Source: Streptomyces sp. 846.5 (GTDB lineage: Bacteria; Actinomycetota; Actinomycetes; Streptomycetales; Streptomycetaceae). From it: a stretch of DNA of 64,000 nucleotides. Below are positions 1 through 9,170 of the stretch, piece after piece. The notes beneath the pieces are model-generated. The model saw only the letters and a list, made by a program, of their open reading frames with translations, made no database searches and was not told where the DNA came from. The stretch covers positions 1,364,001-1,428,000 of the forward strand of contig NZ_SOBN01000002.1 of assembly GCF_004365705.1 (NCBI RefSeq), written 5' to 3'. Position 1 is the stretch's first letter. Each line of letters starts with the position of its first letter. The position numbers were made by a program, and so were the translations under genes.

Positions 1-2
1 CG

Positions 3-1940
3 ACCGCGGTGAACCCGTTCCAGGCGCAGGCGGTGAGCAAGGACGGCACCACGGCGTACTCGACCGTGTCCTACCAGGCGGTCGCCAAGAACCTCACCGA
101 CACGACCAAGAACACCCTGACGGACGCCGCCCAGCAGGCCCGGGATGCCGGGCTCAAGGTCGAGATCGGCGGCACCGCGCTGGCGAAGCAGCCCGCGGCG
201 GGCGGCGCCAGTGAGGGGATCGGCATCGCGGTCGCGGCCGTGGTGCTGCTGATCACCTTCGGCTCCATCGCGGCGGCCGGGCTGCCGCTGCTGACCGCGC
301 TCATCAGCGTGGGCGTCGGCGTCGCCGGGATCACCGCCCTGGGCAGCACCCTGGGCCTCGCCAGTACGACCAGCACGCTGGCCATGATGCTGGGCCTGGC
401 CGTCGGCATCGACTACGCGGTCCTGATCATCTCCCGCTACCGCGAGGAGCGCGCCAACGGCCACACCCCGCAGGAGGCGACGGCGCGGGCGGTGGGAACC
501 GCCGGTTCGTCGGTGGTCTTCGCCGGGCTGACGGTCGTCATCGGTCTCGCCGGACTGTCCGTGGTCGGTGTGCCGATGCTGACCAAGATGGGCCTGGCCG
601 CCGCCGGCACGGTGATCATCGCCGTGCTGGTCGCGCTGACGCTGGTCCCGGCCCTGCTCGGATTCTGGCAGCGCGCGGTCCAGCCGCGCGCCGTTCGCAA
701 GGCCGAGCGCAAGGGCGTGCGGCCGCTGCACAGCGGCAAGAACCCCGCCAAGCCCAACGGCGGCGCCCGCTGGGCGAAGTTCGTGCTGCGTCGTCCGCTG
801 CCGGTCCTGCTGCTCGCGGTCGTCGGACTGGGCGTGGTCGCCGTGCCGGTGACCCAACTGCACCTGGGCACCGCCGGGGACGAGGCCAAGCCCACCTCCA
901 CCACCGAACGCCGCGCCTACGACGACCTGGCCAAGGCCTTCGGGGCCGGGTTCAACGGACCGCTGACGATCGTCGTCGACGCCAAGGGCGCCGCCGACCC
1001 CAAGACGGCCGTGACCGCCATCACCCAGAAGATCAGCGCCACCGACGGCGTCGTCTCCGTCTCGGCGGCCCGCTACAACAAGGCGGGTGACACCGCGGTC
1101 TTCTCCGCCGTCCCGTCCACCGCACCCAACGACACCAGGACCACGACCCTGGTGCACACCCTGCGCGACGAACGCTCCTCGATCACCGCCGGCACCGGCG
1201 CGACCTACCAGGTCTCCGGTACCACCGCCATCAACATCGACAGCGCCCAGAAGGTCCAGGGCGCGCTGATTCCCTACCTCGGCATCGTGGTCAGCCTGGC
1301 CTTCCTGCTGCTGATGATCGTCTTCCGGTCGGTGCTGGTACCGCTCAAGGCGGCGCTCGGCTTCCTGCTCTCGGTGCTGGCCGCGCTGGGCGCGGTGGTC
1401 GCGGTCTTCCAGTGGGGCTGGCTGGCCTCGCTGCTGGGGGTCCACGTGACCGGGCCGATCATGAGCCTGATGCCGATCTTCATGGTGGGCATCGTCTTCG
1501 GACTGGCCATGGACTACGAGGTCTTCCTGGTCTCCCGGATGCGCGAGGCGTACGTCCACGGCGAGCAGCCCAAGGACGCGATGGTGGCCGGACTGCGCAC
1601 CAGCACCCGGGTGGTGGTCGCCGCCGCGCTGATCATGATGGCGGTGTTCTCGGGCTTCATCGGAGCCGACGAATCCATGATCAAGATGATCGGGTTCGGC
1701 CTGGCCATCGCCGTCCTCTTCGACGCCTTCGTGGTCCGGCTGGCCATCGTCCCCGCGGCCTTCGCGCTGCTCGGACAGAAGGCCTGGTGGATCCCGCGCT
1801 GGCTGGACCGGGTGCTGCCCAAGGTGGACATCGAGGGCGAGGGCCTGGCCCGCCGCACCGCCGCTGCCGTACCGGACCACGCGGATGCACCTGCGGACGA
1901 GGAGCGCGCGGACCACGAGAGCTCCGTGGCGAGCCGCTAA
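3..1940 (+). CDS. MMPL-family (RND) membrane transporter, 5' end outside window
   Basis: The reading frame is open from the first bases of the window, so the true start lies upstream; a GTG at 9 is only an internal codon. About 645 residues are visible against roughly 720-750 for streptomycete MMPL proteins, so the first membrane segment and part of the first periplasmic-type loop are missing. Two RND-like halves are seen. Each has a membrane block with a Gly/Asp-Tyr motif: GIDYAVLIISRYREE near residue 134 and GLAMDYEVFLVSRMRE near residue 500. MMPL proteins export lipids or drugs using the proton gradient; the substrate here is unknown. The next gene follows after 32 bp in the same direction. 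Confidence 0.9.
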   Translation, partial: TAVNPFQAQAVSKDGTTAYSTVSYQAVAKNLTDTTKNTLTDAAQQARDAGLKVEIGGTALAKQPAAGGASEGIGIAVAAVVLLITFGSIAAAGLPLLTALISVGVGVAGITALGSTLGLASTTSTLAMMLGLAVGIDYAVLIISRYREERANGHTPQEATARAVGTAGSSVVFAGLTVVIGLAGLSVVGVPMLTKMGLAAAGTVIIAVLVALTLVPALLGFWQRAVQPRAVRKAERKGVRPLHSGKNPAKPNGGARWAKFVLRRPLPVLLLAVVGLGVVAVPVTQLHLGTAGDEAKPTSTTERRAYDDLAKAFGAGFNGPLTIVVDAKGAADPKTAVTAITQKISATDGVVSVSAARYNKAGDTAVFSAVPSTAPNDTRTTTLVHTLRDERSSITAGTGATYQVSGTTAINIDSAQKVQGALIPYLGIVVSLAFLLLMIVFRSVLVPLKAALGFLLSVLAALGAVVAVFQWGWLASLLGVHVTGPIMSLMPIFMVGIVFGLAMDYEVFLVSRMREAYVHGEQPKDAMVAGLRTSTRVVVAAALIMMAVFSGFIGADESMIKMIGFGLAIAVLFDAFVVRLAIVPAAFALLGQKAWWIPRWLDRVLPKVDIEGEGLARRTAAAVPDHADAPADEERADHESSVASR

Positions 1941-1972
1941 CCCACAGCGCCCGCCGCGAGAGGAGAACCACG

Positions 1973-2839
1973 GTGAACACCCTGGCCGCTGTGACACTGT
2001 CACTCGCCTCGGTCGTCGCCTATGCCGCCGCGGCGGCGGTGCAGCACCGCATCGCCGTCGCGCCGGCCCGCCCCGGACCGCTGTCGCTGCTGGGCCAGGG
2101 CGCCTGGTGGACGGCGGTCGCCCTGAACGGTGCCGGGGCGGCCGTCCATGTGGTCGCCCTGATGTACGGTCCGCTGACCCTGGTCGAACCGCTCGGCGCG
2201 CTGACCCTGGTCGCCGCCCTCCCGCTGGGCGCCCGCACCGCCGGTTGGCGGGTCGGCCGCAACGAGTGGCGTGGCGCCGTCCTCACCGTCGTCGGCTGCG
2301 CCGCGCTGCTGCCGGTCACCGCCGGCGCCTCGGTGCCGGGCGGCGGCCCGGACGCGGCCGGTGCGACGGCCGTGGCGGCGGCCGCCCTCCTCTTCGTCCC
2401 GGTCGCGCTCGCCCTGCGCAGCGGCCGGCCTCGCATGCTCGGCCTCGCGGTCGCCTCCGGCGTCACCTCGGGGACCGCCTCGGCGCTCGCCCAGACCCTG
2501 GTGCACACGGACCAGCTGCTCTCCCCCGGGTCCGTCCTGACCGGAGCGCTCACCCTGGCCCTGGCCATCGCCGGCCTGCTGCTGGCTCAGGCCGCCTACG
2601 CCGACGGCCTGGGCGCTCCACTCGCCGTCCTCACCCTCGCCGACCCGGTCGCCGCGGCGGCCATCGGCCTCACCGTCCTCGGCGAGCGCCTGCACGGCGG
2701 CCTTCCCGCCGCCACGCTGGCCGCCCTCGGCGCCGCACTGGCGTCGTACGGGGTGGTCCAGCTCACCCGCCCCGGCGCCCGCCCCGAATCCGTCAGTCCG
2801 GCCGGCGCCAACGGCCTGGCCGTACTGCGGTCTCAGTAG
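1973..2839 (+). CDS. Multi-spanning membrane protein, DMT/EamA-like transporter
   Basis: A 288-residue protein made almost entirely of hydrophobic helices, about nine or ten, including a first segment near residues 2-22 and LTLVEPLGALTLVAALPLG in the middle. The layout resembles the drug/metabolite transporter superfamily, but I see no motif that fixes a substrate. I chose the GTG at 1973 because GAGAGGAG lies about 8 bases upstream and the hydrophobic protein begins there; the frame is open much further upstream only as a shadow of the MMPL gene. It probably forms a transcription unit with the MMPL gene. Confidence 0.75.
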   Translation: MNTLAAVTLSLASVVAYAAAAAVQHRIAVAPARPGPLSLLGQGAWWTAVALNGAGAAVHVVALMYGPLTLVEPLGALTLVAALPLGARTAGWRVGRNEWRGAVLTVVGCAALLPVTAGASVPGGGPDAAGATAVAAAALLFVPVALALRSGRPRMLGLAVASGVTSGTASALAQTLVHTDQLLSPGSVLTGALTLALAIAGLLLAQAAYADGLGAPLAVLTLADPVAAAAIGLTVLGERLHGGLPAATLAALGAALASYGVVQLTRPGARPESVSPAGANGLAVLRSQ

Positions 2840-2930
2840 CCCGACAGCCAGCAGCCGCACGACGACCGAACAGACCCGCTCGGAGAGCCTTGAGAGGTAT
2901 CCGAGACAGATTTCCGAAAGCAGGACACTG

Positions 2931-3851
2931 ATGACGAACCACCTACGAACCGGGGCGGTCGCCGTGCTGGCCTGCGGTGCGCTGGTCGCCGCGCTCGGAC
3001 TGACCCACCACGGCCGGGACGGTGGCGCGACGGCGGCGGGGCCCTATGTCGCGCTGGGGGACTCCTACACCGCCGGCCCCGACATCCCGGACCAGAACGG
3101 CACGCCGCTCGGCTGCGACCGCTCCAGCCACAACTACCCGGCCCTGGTCGCCGCGGCGCTGAAGCTACAGCCGGCCCAGATCAGCGACCGGTCCTGCAGC
3201 GGCGCCACCACCGCGGACCTCGCCGGGCAGCAGTCCACCGGGAACGGCACCAACCCGGCCCAGTTCACCGCGCTGACATCCGACACCCGGCTGGTGACCC
3301 TGGGCATCGGCGGCAACGACATCGGCTTCAGCTCGTTGATCACGCGCTGCGTCGAGACCGGCGTGGTGTACAACGCGATCAAGCTCGGTGTGAGCATCGG
3401 CGACGACGCCCCCTGCCGCGCCCAGTACGTCTCCGGCGGCACCGACCAGGTCCAGCAGAAGATCGACGCGGCGGCGACGCGGGTCTCCGCCGCGCTGGAC
3501 GAGATCAAGAAGCGCTCGCCCAAGGCCCGGGTGTACGTGGTCGGCTACCCGGCGATCCTCCCGGACGACGGCACCGGCTGCGCCCGCACGATGGGACTGG
3601 CCGCCGGCGACGTGAGCTACCTCCGGGAGAAGGAGCAGGACCTCAACACCATGCTCCAGCGCGAGGCGCAGGCCGCTGGCGCGGGGTATGTGGACACGTT
3701 CAGCTCATCGGTGGGGCATGATGCCTGCTCGGCGGCGGGCACCCGGTGGATCGAACCGCTGCTGCCGTCCTCCCCGGCGGCGGCGGTGCATCCCAATGCA
3801 CGGGGGGAGCGGGGGATGGCCGATGCGGTGCTGAACGCGATTCAGGGATGA
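2931..3851 (+). CDS. Secreted SGNH/GDSL-family lipase or esterase
   Basis: A 306-residue protein with a hydrophobic N-terminal signal (residues 8-25). It then shows the SGNH blocks in order: ALGDSYTAG with the nucleophilic serine near residue 48, the GGNDIGF block with the oxyanion Asn, and a C-terminal AVHPNARG containing the catalytic histidine. The Cys-rich spacing and length match the streptomycete secreted lipase group that hydrolyses short to medium acyl esters outside the cell. The ATG has an AGGA six bases upstream. It is separated by 91 bp from the membrane protein before it and converges on the tannase gene. Confidence 0.88.
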   Translation: MTNHLRTGAVAVLACGALVAALGLTHHGRDGGATAAGPYVALGDSYTAGPDIPDQNGTPLGCDRSSHNYPALVAAALKLQPAQISDRSCSGATTADLAGQQSTGNGTNPAQFTALTSDTRLVTLGIGGNDIGFSSLITRCVETGVVYNAIKLGVSIGDDAPCRAQYVSGGTDQVQQKIDAAATRVSAALDEIKKRSPKARVYVVGYPAILPDDGTGCARTMGLAAGDVSYLREKEQDLNTMLQREAQAAGAGYVDTFSSSVGHDACSAAGTRWIEPLLPSSPAAAVHPNARGERGMADAVLNAIQG

Positions 3852-3891
3852 ACCGGGGTTGCTGACAGCTGCTCAACTGCGGACCGAAGTG

Positions 3892-3988
3892 GGCTTGTCG
3901 CGCAGTTCCCGCGCCCCTGGGGGGCTGCAACTGACCCACGGAGGGTAAGTCGCACTTCCCAGGGGCGCGGGGAACTGCGCGACAAGCC
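3892..3988. terminator. Long inverted repeat between convergent genes, likely bidirectional terminator
   Basis: The left arm (3892-3921) and right arm (3958-3988) are complementary over about 30 bp except for a single-base deletion; 36 bases separate them. The arms contain the CGCAGTTCCC / GGGGCGCGG type core seen repeatedly in streptomycete intergenic regions. The position between the stop codons of the SGNH lipase (plus) and the tannase (minus) suits a two-way terminator. That it terminates transcription is inference. Confidence 0.75.
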
Positions 3989-4009
3989 AGGCAGACGCCG
4001 CAGCCAGAC

Positions 4010-5776
4010 TCAGTGCTCAGCCGCGGGACGCGTCACCCACTGGCCGTTGACCCAGCTACTGACCGTCTCGTAGCCGGGGCGGAACGAGCCCAGCCAGGAC
4101 ACCCGCAGGTTCTGCTCCGCGGTGGAGAGCTGCGGGGTATAGCTGCTCGCGGCGGTGACCGGGCCGCCGGTGGTGTCGACGGCGATGTTCGGGTAGGCGT
4201 AGATCGGCAGGGTGGCCGTGGTCCTCCCGGCGGAGTCGACCGCGGAGGCCAGCAGACTGGACGGGGCCCTGCCCGCGGTCACCCAGGAGGTGATAGCTGT
4301 CAACGCGTCGAAGCTGGACGGACCTTGGCCGCCGCCGCAGTGGGCGACTCCCGGCAGCAGGAACAGCCGGGCGAAGTCGGTGGTCGACGCGCTGCCGCCC
4401 ATGTACCTCTGCACGGCCTGGTAGTAGGAGATGGTGCCGACCGGGTTGATCGCCGGGTCGGCGTATCCGGCCCACAGGATCAGCTTGCCGCCGGCGGCCT
4501 TGAAGGCCGTCAGATCGGGGTCAGTGGCGTCGAGTTCACCGTCGTTGGCCTTGGTGATCCTCGCGAACTCGGCCGCGGTGAACTTGACGTCCAGGTACGA
4601 GGCGGTGCCGTTGAAGGTGCCGGTCGCGGAGACCAGGCTCTGCCAGGCGCCGGTGCCGATGCCGGCGTCGATGGTGGTCGCCTCGACCGTCCCACTCCTG
4701 GGGACGATCCAGCCGGCCCAGTTGAGCTCGGAGCCGCGGGTCTCGTAACCCGGGTACAGCAGCTTGCCGTTGGCGTCCTTCACCCCGTCGTAGAGCTTGT
4801 TCACGGTGGTGACCTGAGCCGCCGTCAGGCAGTAGTCGGCGGCGGTGGAGGTCTGGCCGGCCTTGCACGCGACGCTGCTCGGCTGCCAGCTGCAGGCCAG
4901 CGGATCGGCCAGGTAGCCCGTCGCGGTGCCGCCGCAGGCCGCGAGCACGGCGTTGTGGATCGGGGTGAGGTCGGCCGCGGTCAGGACGGCGTTCAAACCG
5001 TCGGCGGCGGTGTTCGCCTGGGCGTTCCAGGCCTCCTCAAAAGCGTTGAGCTCGGTCTGGATCGAGGCGGGCGACCCGGCGATGATGCCGTTGAAGTCGG
5101 TCGGGTAGCGCTGGGCCTCGATCAGGGCCTCGCGGCCGCCGTCCGAGCAGCCGTCGAAGTAGGACTTCGCCGGGGCGCTGCCGTAGAAGCCCTTGATCAC
5201 GGCCTTGGCGACCAGCGAGAGCTGGTGCTCGGACGAGTAGCCGAACACGGCCTTGAGTTCCGGGTCCTGGAAGGCGGGCGCGGTGAAACCGCCGCCCTCG
5301 TGGCCCTCGTCGTCCGCGGCGACGGCGAAGTTGCCGGCTGTCGACTGGGCGCAACCGGTGGCAGCGGCGGGCGTGTTGACGTTCACGTTGCCGCAGTAGC
5401 CGCCGCAGCCCTCCTGCAGGTACTCGCTCGCGTAGGTGCTGGTGGGCAGGTAAAGGGTGAAGTGGGTCTCCGGGGCGATGATGCCCTGGACCTCACAGGC
5501 GGCCCAGCTGCCCGCCGGGTTCGACGCGGCGGCGACCGAAGTCGCCGAGGTGATCGAGGTGTTGGCGCCGGGGAGCGCCAGCAGGTTGATGCTGCTGGTA
5601 ACACTCGCGCAGCTGAGCGCCGGCTGGACGACCGCAGCGGTGTTCCCGCCGGCCGTCGCCGCCTGCGCACTGCTCTGCCCACCGGAGGCCGTCAGGCTCA
5701 GGCCGATGGCGAGGGCGAAGGTGAGGACGGAAGTGGGGATGGTCCATCGGCGCCTTTGCCGAGAGAAACGGGACAT
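4010..5776 (-). CDS. Secreted tannase/feruloyl esterase family protein
   Basis: 588 residues. The start at 5776 is chosen because CAGGAG lies 8 bases upstream and a classical twin-Arg-poor signal peptide follows (RQRRRW, then a hydrophobic run, cleavage near residue 37); a longer frame start adds only unlikely residues. The tannase-family CS-D-HC signature is visible: DGCSDGGREA with Cys210-Ser211 as the nucleophile pair, an Asp in WAGYADPAINP, and His-Cys in LPGVAHCGGG. Members cleave galloyl or feruloyl esters outside the cell. Its placement 101 bp behind an MFS transporter and opposite gal-type ring-fission genes points to galloyl esters as substrate (inference). Confidence 0.88.
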   Translation of the reverse strand: MSRFSRQRRRWTIPTSVLTFALAIGLSLTASGGQSSAQAATAGGNTAAVVQPALSCASVTSSINLLALPGANTSITSATSVAAASNPAGSWAACEVQGIIAPETHFTLYLPTSTYASEYLQEGCGGYCGNVNVNTPAAATGCAQSTAGNFAVAADDEGHEGGGFTAPAFQDPELKAVFGYSSEHQLSLVAKAVIKGFYGSAPAKSYFDGCSDGGREALIEAQRYPTDFNGIIAGSPASIQTELNAFEEAWNAQANTAADGLNAVLTAADLTPIHNAVLAACGGTATGYLADPLACSWQPSSVACKAGQTSTAADYCLTAAQVTTVNKLYDGVKDANGKLLYPGYETRGSELNWAGWIVPRSGTVEATTIDAGIGTGAWQSLVSATGTFNGTASYLDVKFTAAEFARITKANDGELDATDPDLTAFKAAGGKLILWAGYADPAINPVGTISYYQAVQRYMGGSASTTDFARLFLLPGVAHCGGGQGPSSFDALTAITSWVTAGRAPSSLLASAVDSAGRTTATLPIYAYPNIAVDTTGGPVTAASSYTPQLSTAEQNLRVSWLGSFRPGYETVSSWVNGQWVTRPAAEH

Positions 5777-5877
5777 GGTGCGACTCCTGAATCGGCAGGT
5801 GAGTTGGAGTAGCTGAAAGGCGTGGGTAAGCCGGGTCGCGCCTACGACGACCCGGCCACCCACCCCCGTTGCGATGT

Positions 5878-7509
5878 TCAGACTGCGGCGGATTCCGCCT
5901 CGATCATGGCGATCTCCGCCTCCTGCTCCTTCTTTCCACCCAGCAGGGCGACCGTCACCACGCAGCAGACCAGCGCGGCGATCCCGCAGATCAGGAATCC
6001 GAGCGAGTAGCCGCTGTCCAGGGCCTTGACCGCGAGTGGGGCGGCCTTGCTGAACGGCACGTCGGCCGGCACGGAGTTGGTCGCGATCGCGCCCGCACCC
6101 TCGGCTGCGGCCTTGACCGCCGAGAGCGAGGAGTCGCCCGCCAGTGCGGCGTTGAAGTTGGTCGCCGCCTTGCTCAGGGCGACCGCGCCGATCAGGGCCG
6201 GGCCCATGGCGAAGCCGAAGTCGCGCACCATGCTGGTGGTCGCGGCGGCCATACCGGCCAGCTTGCTCGGCACCGTGTTGACCACGGTCGCGGTGACCGA
6301 GGAGACCGCGAAGGAGAAGCCCACGCCGACCAGTCCCATCGGCAGGATGATCGAGGGCAGCGAGGTCTGCGTGATCGGCAGCTGGGAGGCCAGGAACTGC
6401 CCGACGGCCATCAGCAGGAAGCCGCCGCCGAGAACCCAGCGCGGCTGGTAGCGGGCCATCATGAAGGAGGTCAGCGGCAGCAGGAAGATGGTGAGACCGC
6501 TGAGCAGGATGAAGGCGAAGGCGGTGCGCATCGCGCTCTGGTGCTGGATGACCTCCATCCGGATGCTGATCGAGTAGGCGGTGCCGAGGAAGGAGAACAT
6601 CCCGATCACGGTCACCGCGGCGGCCAGCGAGAAGGCGCGGTTGCGGAACAGGTCCATGCGCAGCAGCGGGTTCTCGACCCGCGTCTCGATCACCACGAAG
6701 GCGATCAGCAGTACGGCGGCGGCGATGAAGCAGCCGATGACCGTCGCACTGCCCCAGCCGGCGGTCGGACCCTCGATCACCGCGTAGAGCAGGGCGAACA
6801 GTCCCAGCCCGACCGCGGTCTGGCCGGGGACGTCCAGCGAGCGGCCCTCCGGGGAGCGCGAGTCGGTGGTGAAGAACCAGCAGAACACGGCCACGGCCGC
6901 GGAGAGGGCCGAGATGATCCAGAACGCCGTCCGCCAGCTGCCGTAGGTGGCGGTCAGACCGCCGAGCATCGGGGCGATGAAGTTACCTGTGGACAGCAGC
7001 GCCGCCCACAGCGCGATCATGCGGGCCCGGCCGGCGTGGGTGTGGCTGCCGGAGGCGATGATGGCCAGGGTGGTCGGGAACAGGGCCGCCGAGCCGAGGC
7101 CGGCGATGAACTGCCCGACGTACATCTGCGCGACACCGGTGGACGAGCCGGAGATGATCTCGCCGATCAGCAGCAGCACGGCACCGCCGACCAGCAGCTT
7201 CTTACGACCGAACAGATCGCCGAGGACACCGAAGGTGAGCTCCAGGGCGGCGATCGGGAGCAGGGTGCAGTCGGAGATCCAGTCGAGCTGGGAGGCTCCG
7301 GTGGGGTGCAGGACGGTCTGGAAGGTCCCGTTGAGAGTGGCCGGTACGGCCAGACCTATCTGGGCCAGACAGACCGCCAACCCGACGGCGACGATGGTGG
7401 CCGTGTTGAGCGTGGTGTGCGAGACCGAACGGCGCGTTTCGGTGCTGGAAGCCCCCGGCGCGGACAGCGGGATGGACAAGGTGACCCCTTGGTTCATGGA
7501 GAACTTCAT
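5878..7509 (-). CDS. MFS transporter, DHA2-like (about 14 helices)
   Basis: 543 residues from the Met at 7509; a Met 12 bases later is an alternative start and neither has a strong ribosome site. The MFS signature loop GDLFGRKKLLVGG follows the second helix, and DWISDCTLLPIAA precedes it, as in the EmrB/QacA type. The gene is first in the minus-strand unit, with the tannase next, and is divergent from galB-like across a 162-bp gap holding overlapping promoters. Import of gallate or a related acid, or efflux of a toxic phenol, are both possible; context favours uptake. Confidence 0.82.
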   Translation of the reverse strand: MKFSMNQGVTLSIPLSAPGASSTETRRSVSHTTLNTATIVAVGLAVCLAQIGLAVPATLNGTFQTVLHPTGASQLDWISDCTLLPIAALELTFGVLGDLFGRKKLLVGGAVLLLIGEIISGSSTGVAQMYVGQFIAGLGSAALFPTTLAIIASGSHTHAGRARMIALWAALLSTGNFIAPMLGGLTATYGSWRTAFWIISALSAAVAVFCWFFTTDSRSPEGRSLDVPGQTAVGLGLFALLYAVIEGPTAGWGSATVIGCFIAAAVLLIAFVVIETRVENPLLRMDLFRNRAFSLAAAVTVIGMFSFLGTAYSISIRMEVIQHQSAMRTAFAFILLSGLTIFLLPLTSFMMARYQPRWVLGGGFLLMAVGQFLASQLPITQTSLPSIILPMGLVGVGFSFAVSSVTATVVNTVPSKLAGMAAATTSMVRDFGFAMGPALIGAVALSKAATNFNAALAGDSSLSAVKAAAEGAGAIATNSVPADVPFSKAAPLAVKALDSGYSLGFLICGIAALVCCVVTVALLGGKKEQEAEIAMIEAESAAV

Positions 7510-7580
7510 TGTTTTCTCAGGTGGGGCAAGGCGGTAACGGCGATGCGTTTCGGCGACTGTAGACCGGGGTCGATAGTGGC

Positions 7581-7631
7581 GCAATAGTTGAGACGAAAAT
7601 TGTTGACAATGTTGTAGCCATCTCCTAGCGT
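7581..7631. promoter_or_regulatory. Overlapping divergent promoters sharing one operator palindrome
   Basis: The palindrome ATTGTTGACAAT lies at 7599-7610. Reading right, TTGACA (7603-7608), a 17-base spacer and TAGCGT (7626-7631) form a promoter for the galB-like operon. Reading left, TTGTCA (7609-7604), a 17-base spacer and TATTGC (7586-7581) form one for the MFS/tannase unit. Each half of the palindrome therefore supplies a -35 element. A protein bound here would block both. The similar ATTGTCGCCAAT in front of the GntR gene suggests that regulator is the binder. Confidence 0.7.
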
Positions 7632-7671
7632 AACCGTCAGTCGCACAGGAGTTGGCACGTGGAGAGGCAAC

Positions 7672-8430
7672 ATGACGACAACGAGCACCACCACCGGCGC
7701 CCAGGCCACGGGACCGCTACTGGTGATCAGCGCACACGCGGGTGACTTCGTCTGGCGGGCCGGCGGGGCCATAGCGCTCACCGCCGCGGCCGGAGAGCGT
7801 GCCAAGGTGGTCTGCCTGAGCTACGGCGAACGCGGGGAGTCCGCCCGCGCCTGGCGCGAGGGCAAGAACCTGGAGGAGATCAAGGCGGTGCGCCGGGCCG
7901 AGGCCGAGCAGGCCGCGGCGGCGCTGGGCGCCGAGATCGAGTTCCTCGACGCGGGCGACTACCCCCTGCTGGAGACCCAGGAACTGACGGACCGCCTGGT
8001 GCACGTCTACCGCGAGTTCGAGCCCGCCGTGGTGCTGACGCACACCCTGGTCGACCCCTACAACGGCGACCACCCCGCCGCGGCCCGGATGGCGATCCAG
8101 GCCAGGATCCTGGCCCAGGCGATCGGCTACGAGGCCCCCGGCGAGCCGCTCGGCGCGCCGCCGGTCTTCCACTTCGAGCCGCACCAGCCGGAGCAGTGCG
8201 ACTTCAGGCCCGACACCCTGCTGGACATCACCTCCGTGTTCGACCGCAAGCGCAAGGCCATGGAGTGCCTGCCCGCCCAGCAGCACATGTGGGACTACTA
8301 CACCGACCTGGCCAAGCGCCGAGGCGTCCAGCTCAAGCGCAACGCGGGCCCCAACCTCGGCCTGCCGCACACCTGCATGGCCGAGGCCTTCGTCCGGCTG
8401 TACCCGCAGACCACCGGAGTGCTGTCATGA
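7672..8430 (+). CDS. galB: PIG-L/LmbE-fold hydratase, GalB-like (4-oxalomesaconate hydratase candidate)
   Basis: 252 residues of the PIG-L (LmbE) metal-dependent fold. The first metal motif reads SAHAGDFVWRAGG (His and Asp kept, in place of the usual AHPDD), and a second block HTLVDPYNGDHPAAARMA carries the Asp-His pair. GalB of the Pseudomonas gallate pathway belongs to this family and hydrates 4-oxalomesaconate. The assignment rests on the family together with neighbours that match GalC (4-bp overlap downstream) and GalD. It is the first gene of the operon. A sugar or mycothiol-type deacetylase is the alternative, but the context argues against it. Confidence 0.75.
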   Translation: MTTTSTTTGAQATGPLLVISAHAGDFVWRAGGAIALTAAAGERAKVVCLSYGERGESARAWREGKNLEEIKAVRRAEAEQAAAALGAEIEFLDAGDYPLLETQELTDRLVHVYREFEPAVVLTHTLVDPYNGDHPAAARMAIQARILAQAIGYEAPGEPLGAPPVFHFEPHQPEQCDFRPDTLLDITSVFDRKRKAMECLPAQQHMWDYYTDLAKRRGVQLKRNAGPNLGLPHTCMAEAFVRLYPQTTGVLS

Positions 8431-9152
8431 GCATCCCCAGGAACCCCAGGAACGTGGTCGTCACCGACCCGCCCCGGGCCGAGGCCGAGCACGTGGACGC
8501 GCTGGCCGGGTACGGCGTGGCCACCGTGCACGAGGCGATGGGCCGCACCGGCTACCTCGGTCCCGGGCTGCGCCCGGTGCACCTGGGCTCCCGCGTCGCC
8601 GGGACGGCGGTGACCGTGCTGTCCTGGCCCGGCGACAACCTCATGATCCATGTCGCGGTCGAGCAGTGCCGGCCGGGCGACATCCTGGTGGTGACCACCA
8701 CCTCGCCGTCCACCGACGGCATGTTCGGCGACCTGTTCGCCACCGCCCTGCAGCACCGGGGCGTGCGCGGCCTGGTCATCAACGCCGGCGTCCGCGACGT
8801 CGCCGACCTGCACGCCATGGGCTTCCCGGTGTGGTCCGCGGCGGTCAGCGCGCAGGGCACGGTGAAGGCCACCCCCGGCTCGGTCAACGTTCCGGTCACC
8901 ATCGACGGGCAGACCATCCGGCCCGGCGACGTGGTGGTCGCCGACGACGACGGCGTCCTGGTCCTCCCGCGCCTGGACGCGGCCCGCGCCGTGGTCGCCG
9001 CCAAGGCCCGCACCGAAAAGGAGGACGCCACCCGCGCCGCCTTCCGCGAGGGCCAACTCGGCCTGGACCGCTACGGGTTGCGCGAACAGGTCAAGGCCTT
9101 GGGCATCGAGTACCTCAGCGCCGACGAGTACGCCCGCCGCGGCGACTCCTGA
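8427..9152 (+). CDS. galC: RraA-fold aldolase, GalC-like (4-carboxy-4-hydroxy-2-oxoadipate aldolase)
   Basis: 241 residues, starting at an ATG that overlaps the preceding stop codon by 4 bp. The RraA/HMG-aldolase fold is shown by GYGVATVHEAMGRTGYLGPGLRP near the start. The active-site stretch NAGVRDVADLHAMGFPVW holds the Arg and Asp that bind the oxoacid and divalent metal. In gallate and protocatechuate 4,5-cleavage pathways this enzyme splits 4-carboxy-4-hydroxy-2-oxoadipate into pyruvate and oxaloacetate. RraA-fold proteins without aldolase activity exist, but the full Arg/Asp site and operon position support aldolase. Confidence 0.82.
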   Translation: MSIPRNPRNVVVTDPPRAEAEHVDALAGYGVATVHEAMGRTGYLGPGLRPVHLGSRVAGTAVTVLSWPGDNLMIHVAVEQCRPGDILVVTTTSPSTDGMFGDLFATALQHRGVRGLVINAGVRDVADLHAMGFPVWSAAVSAQGTVKATPGSVNVPVTIDGQTIRPGDVVVADDDGVLVLPRLDAARAVVAAKARTEKEDATRAAFREGQLGLDRYGLREQVKALGIEYLSADEYARRGDS

Positions 9153-9170
9153 CCCCAGGAAGGCGGCGTC

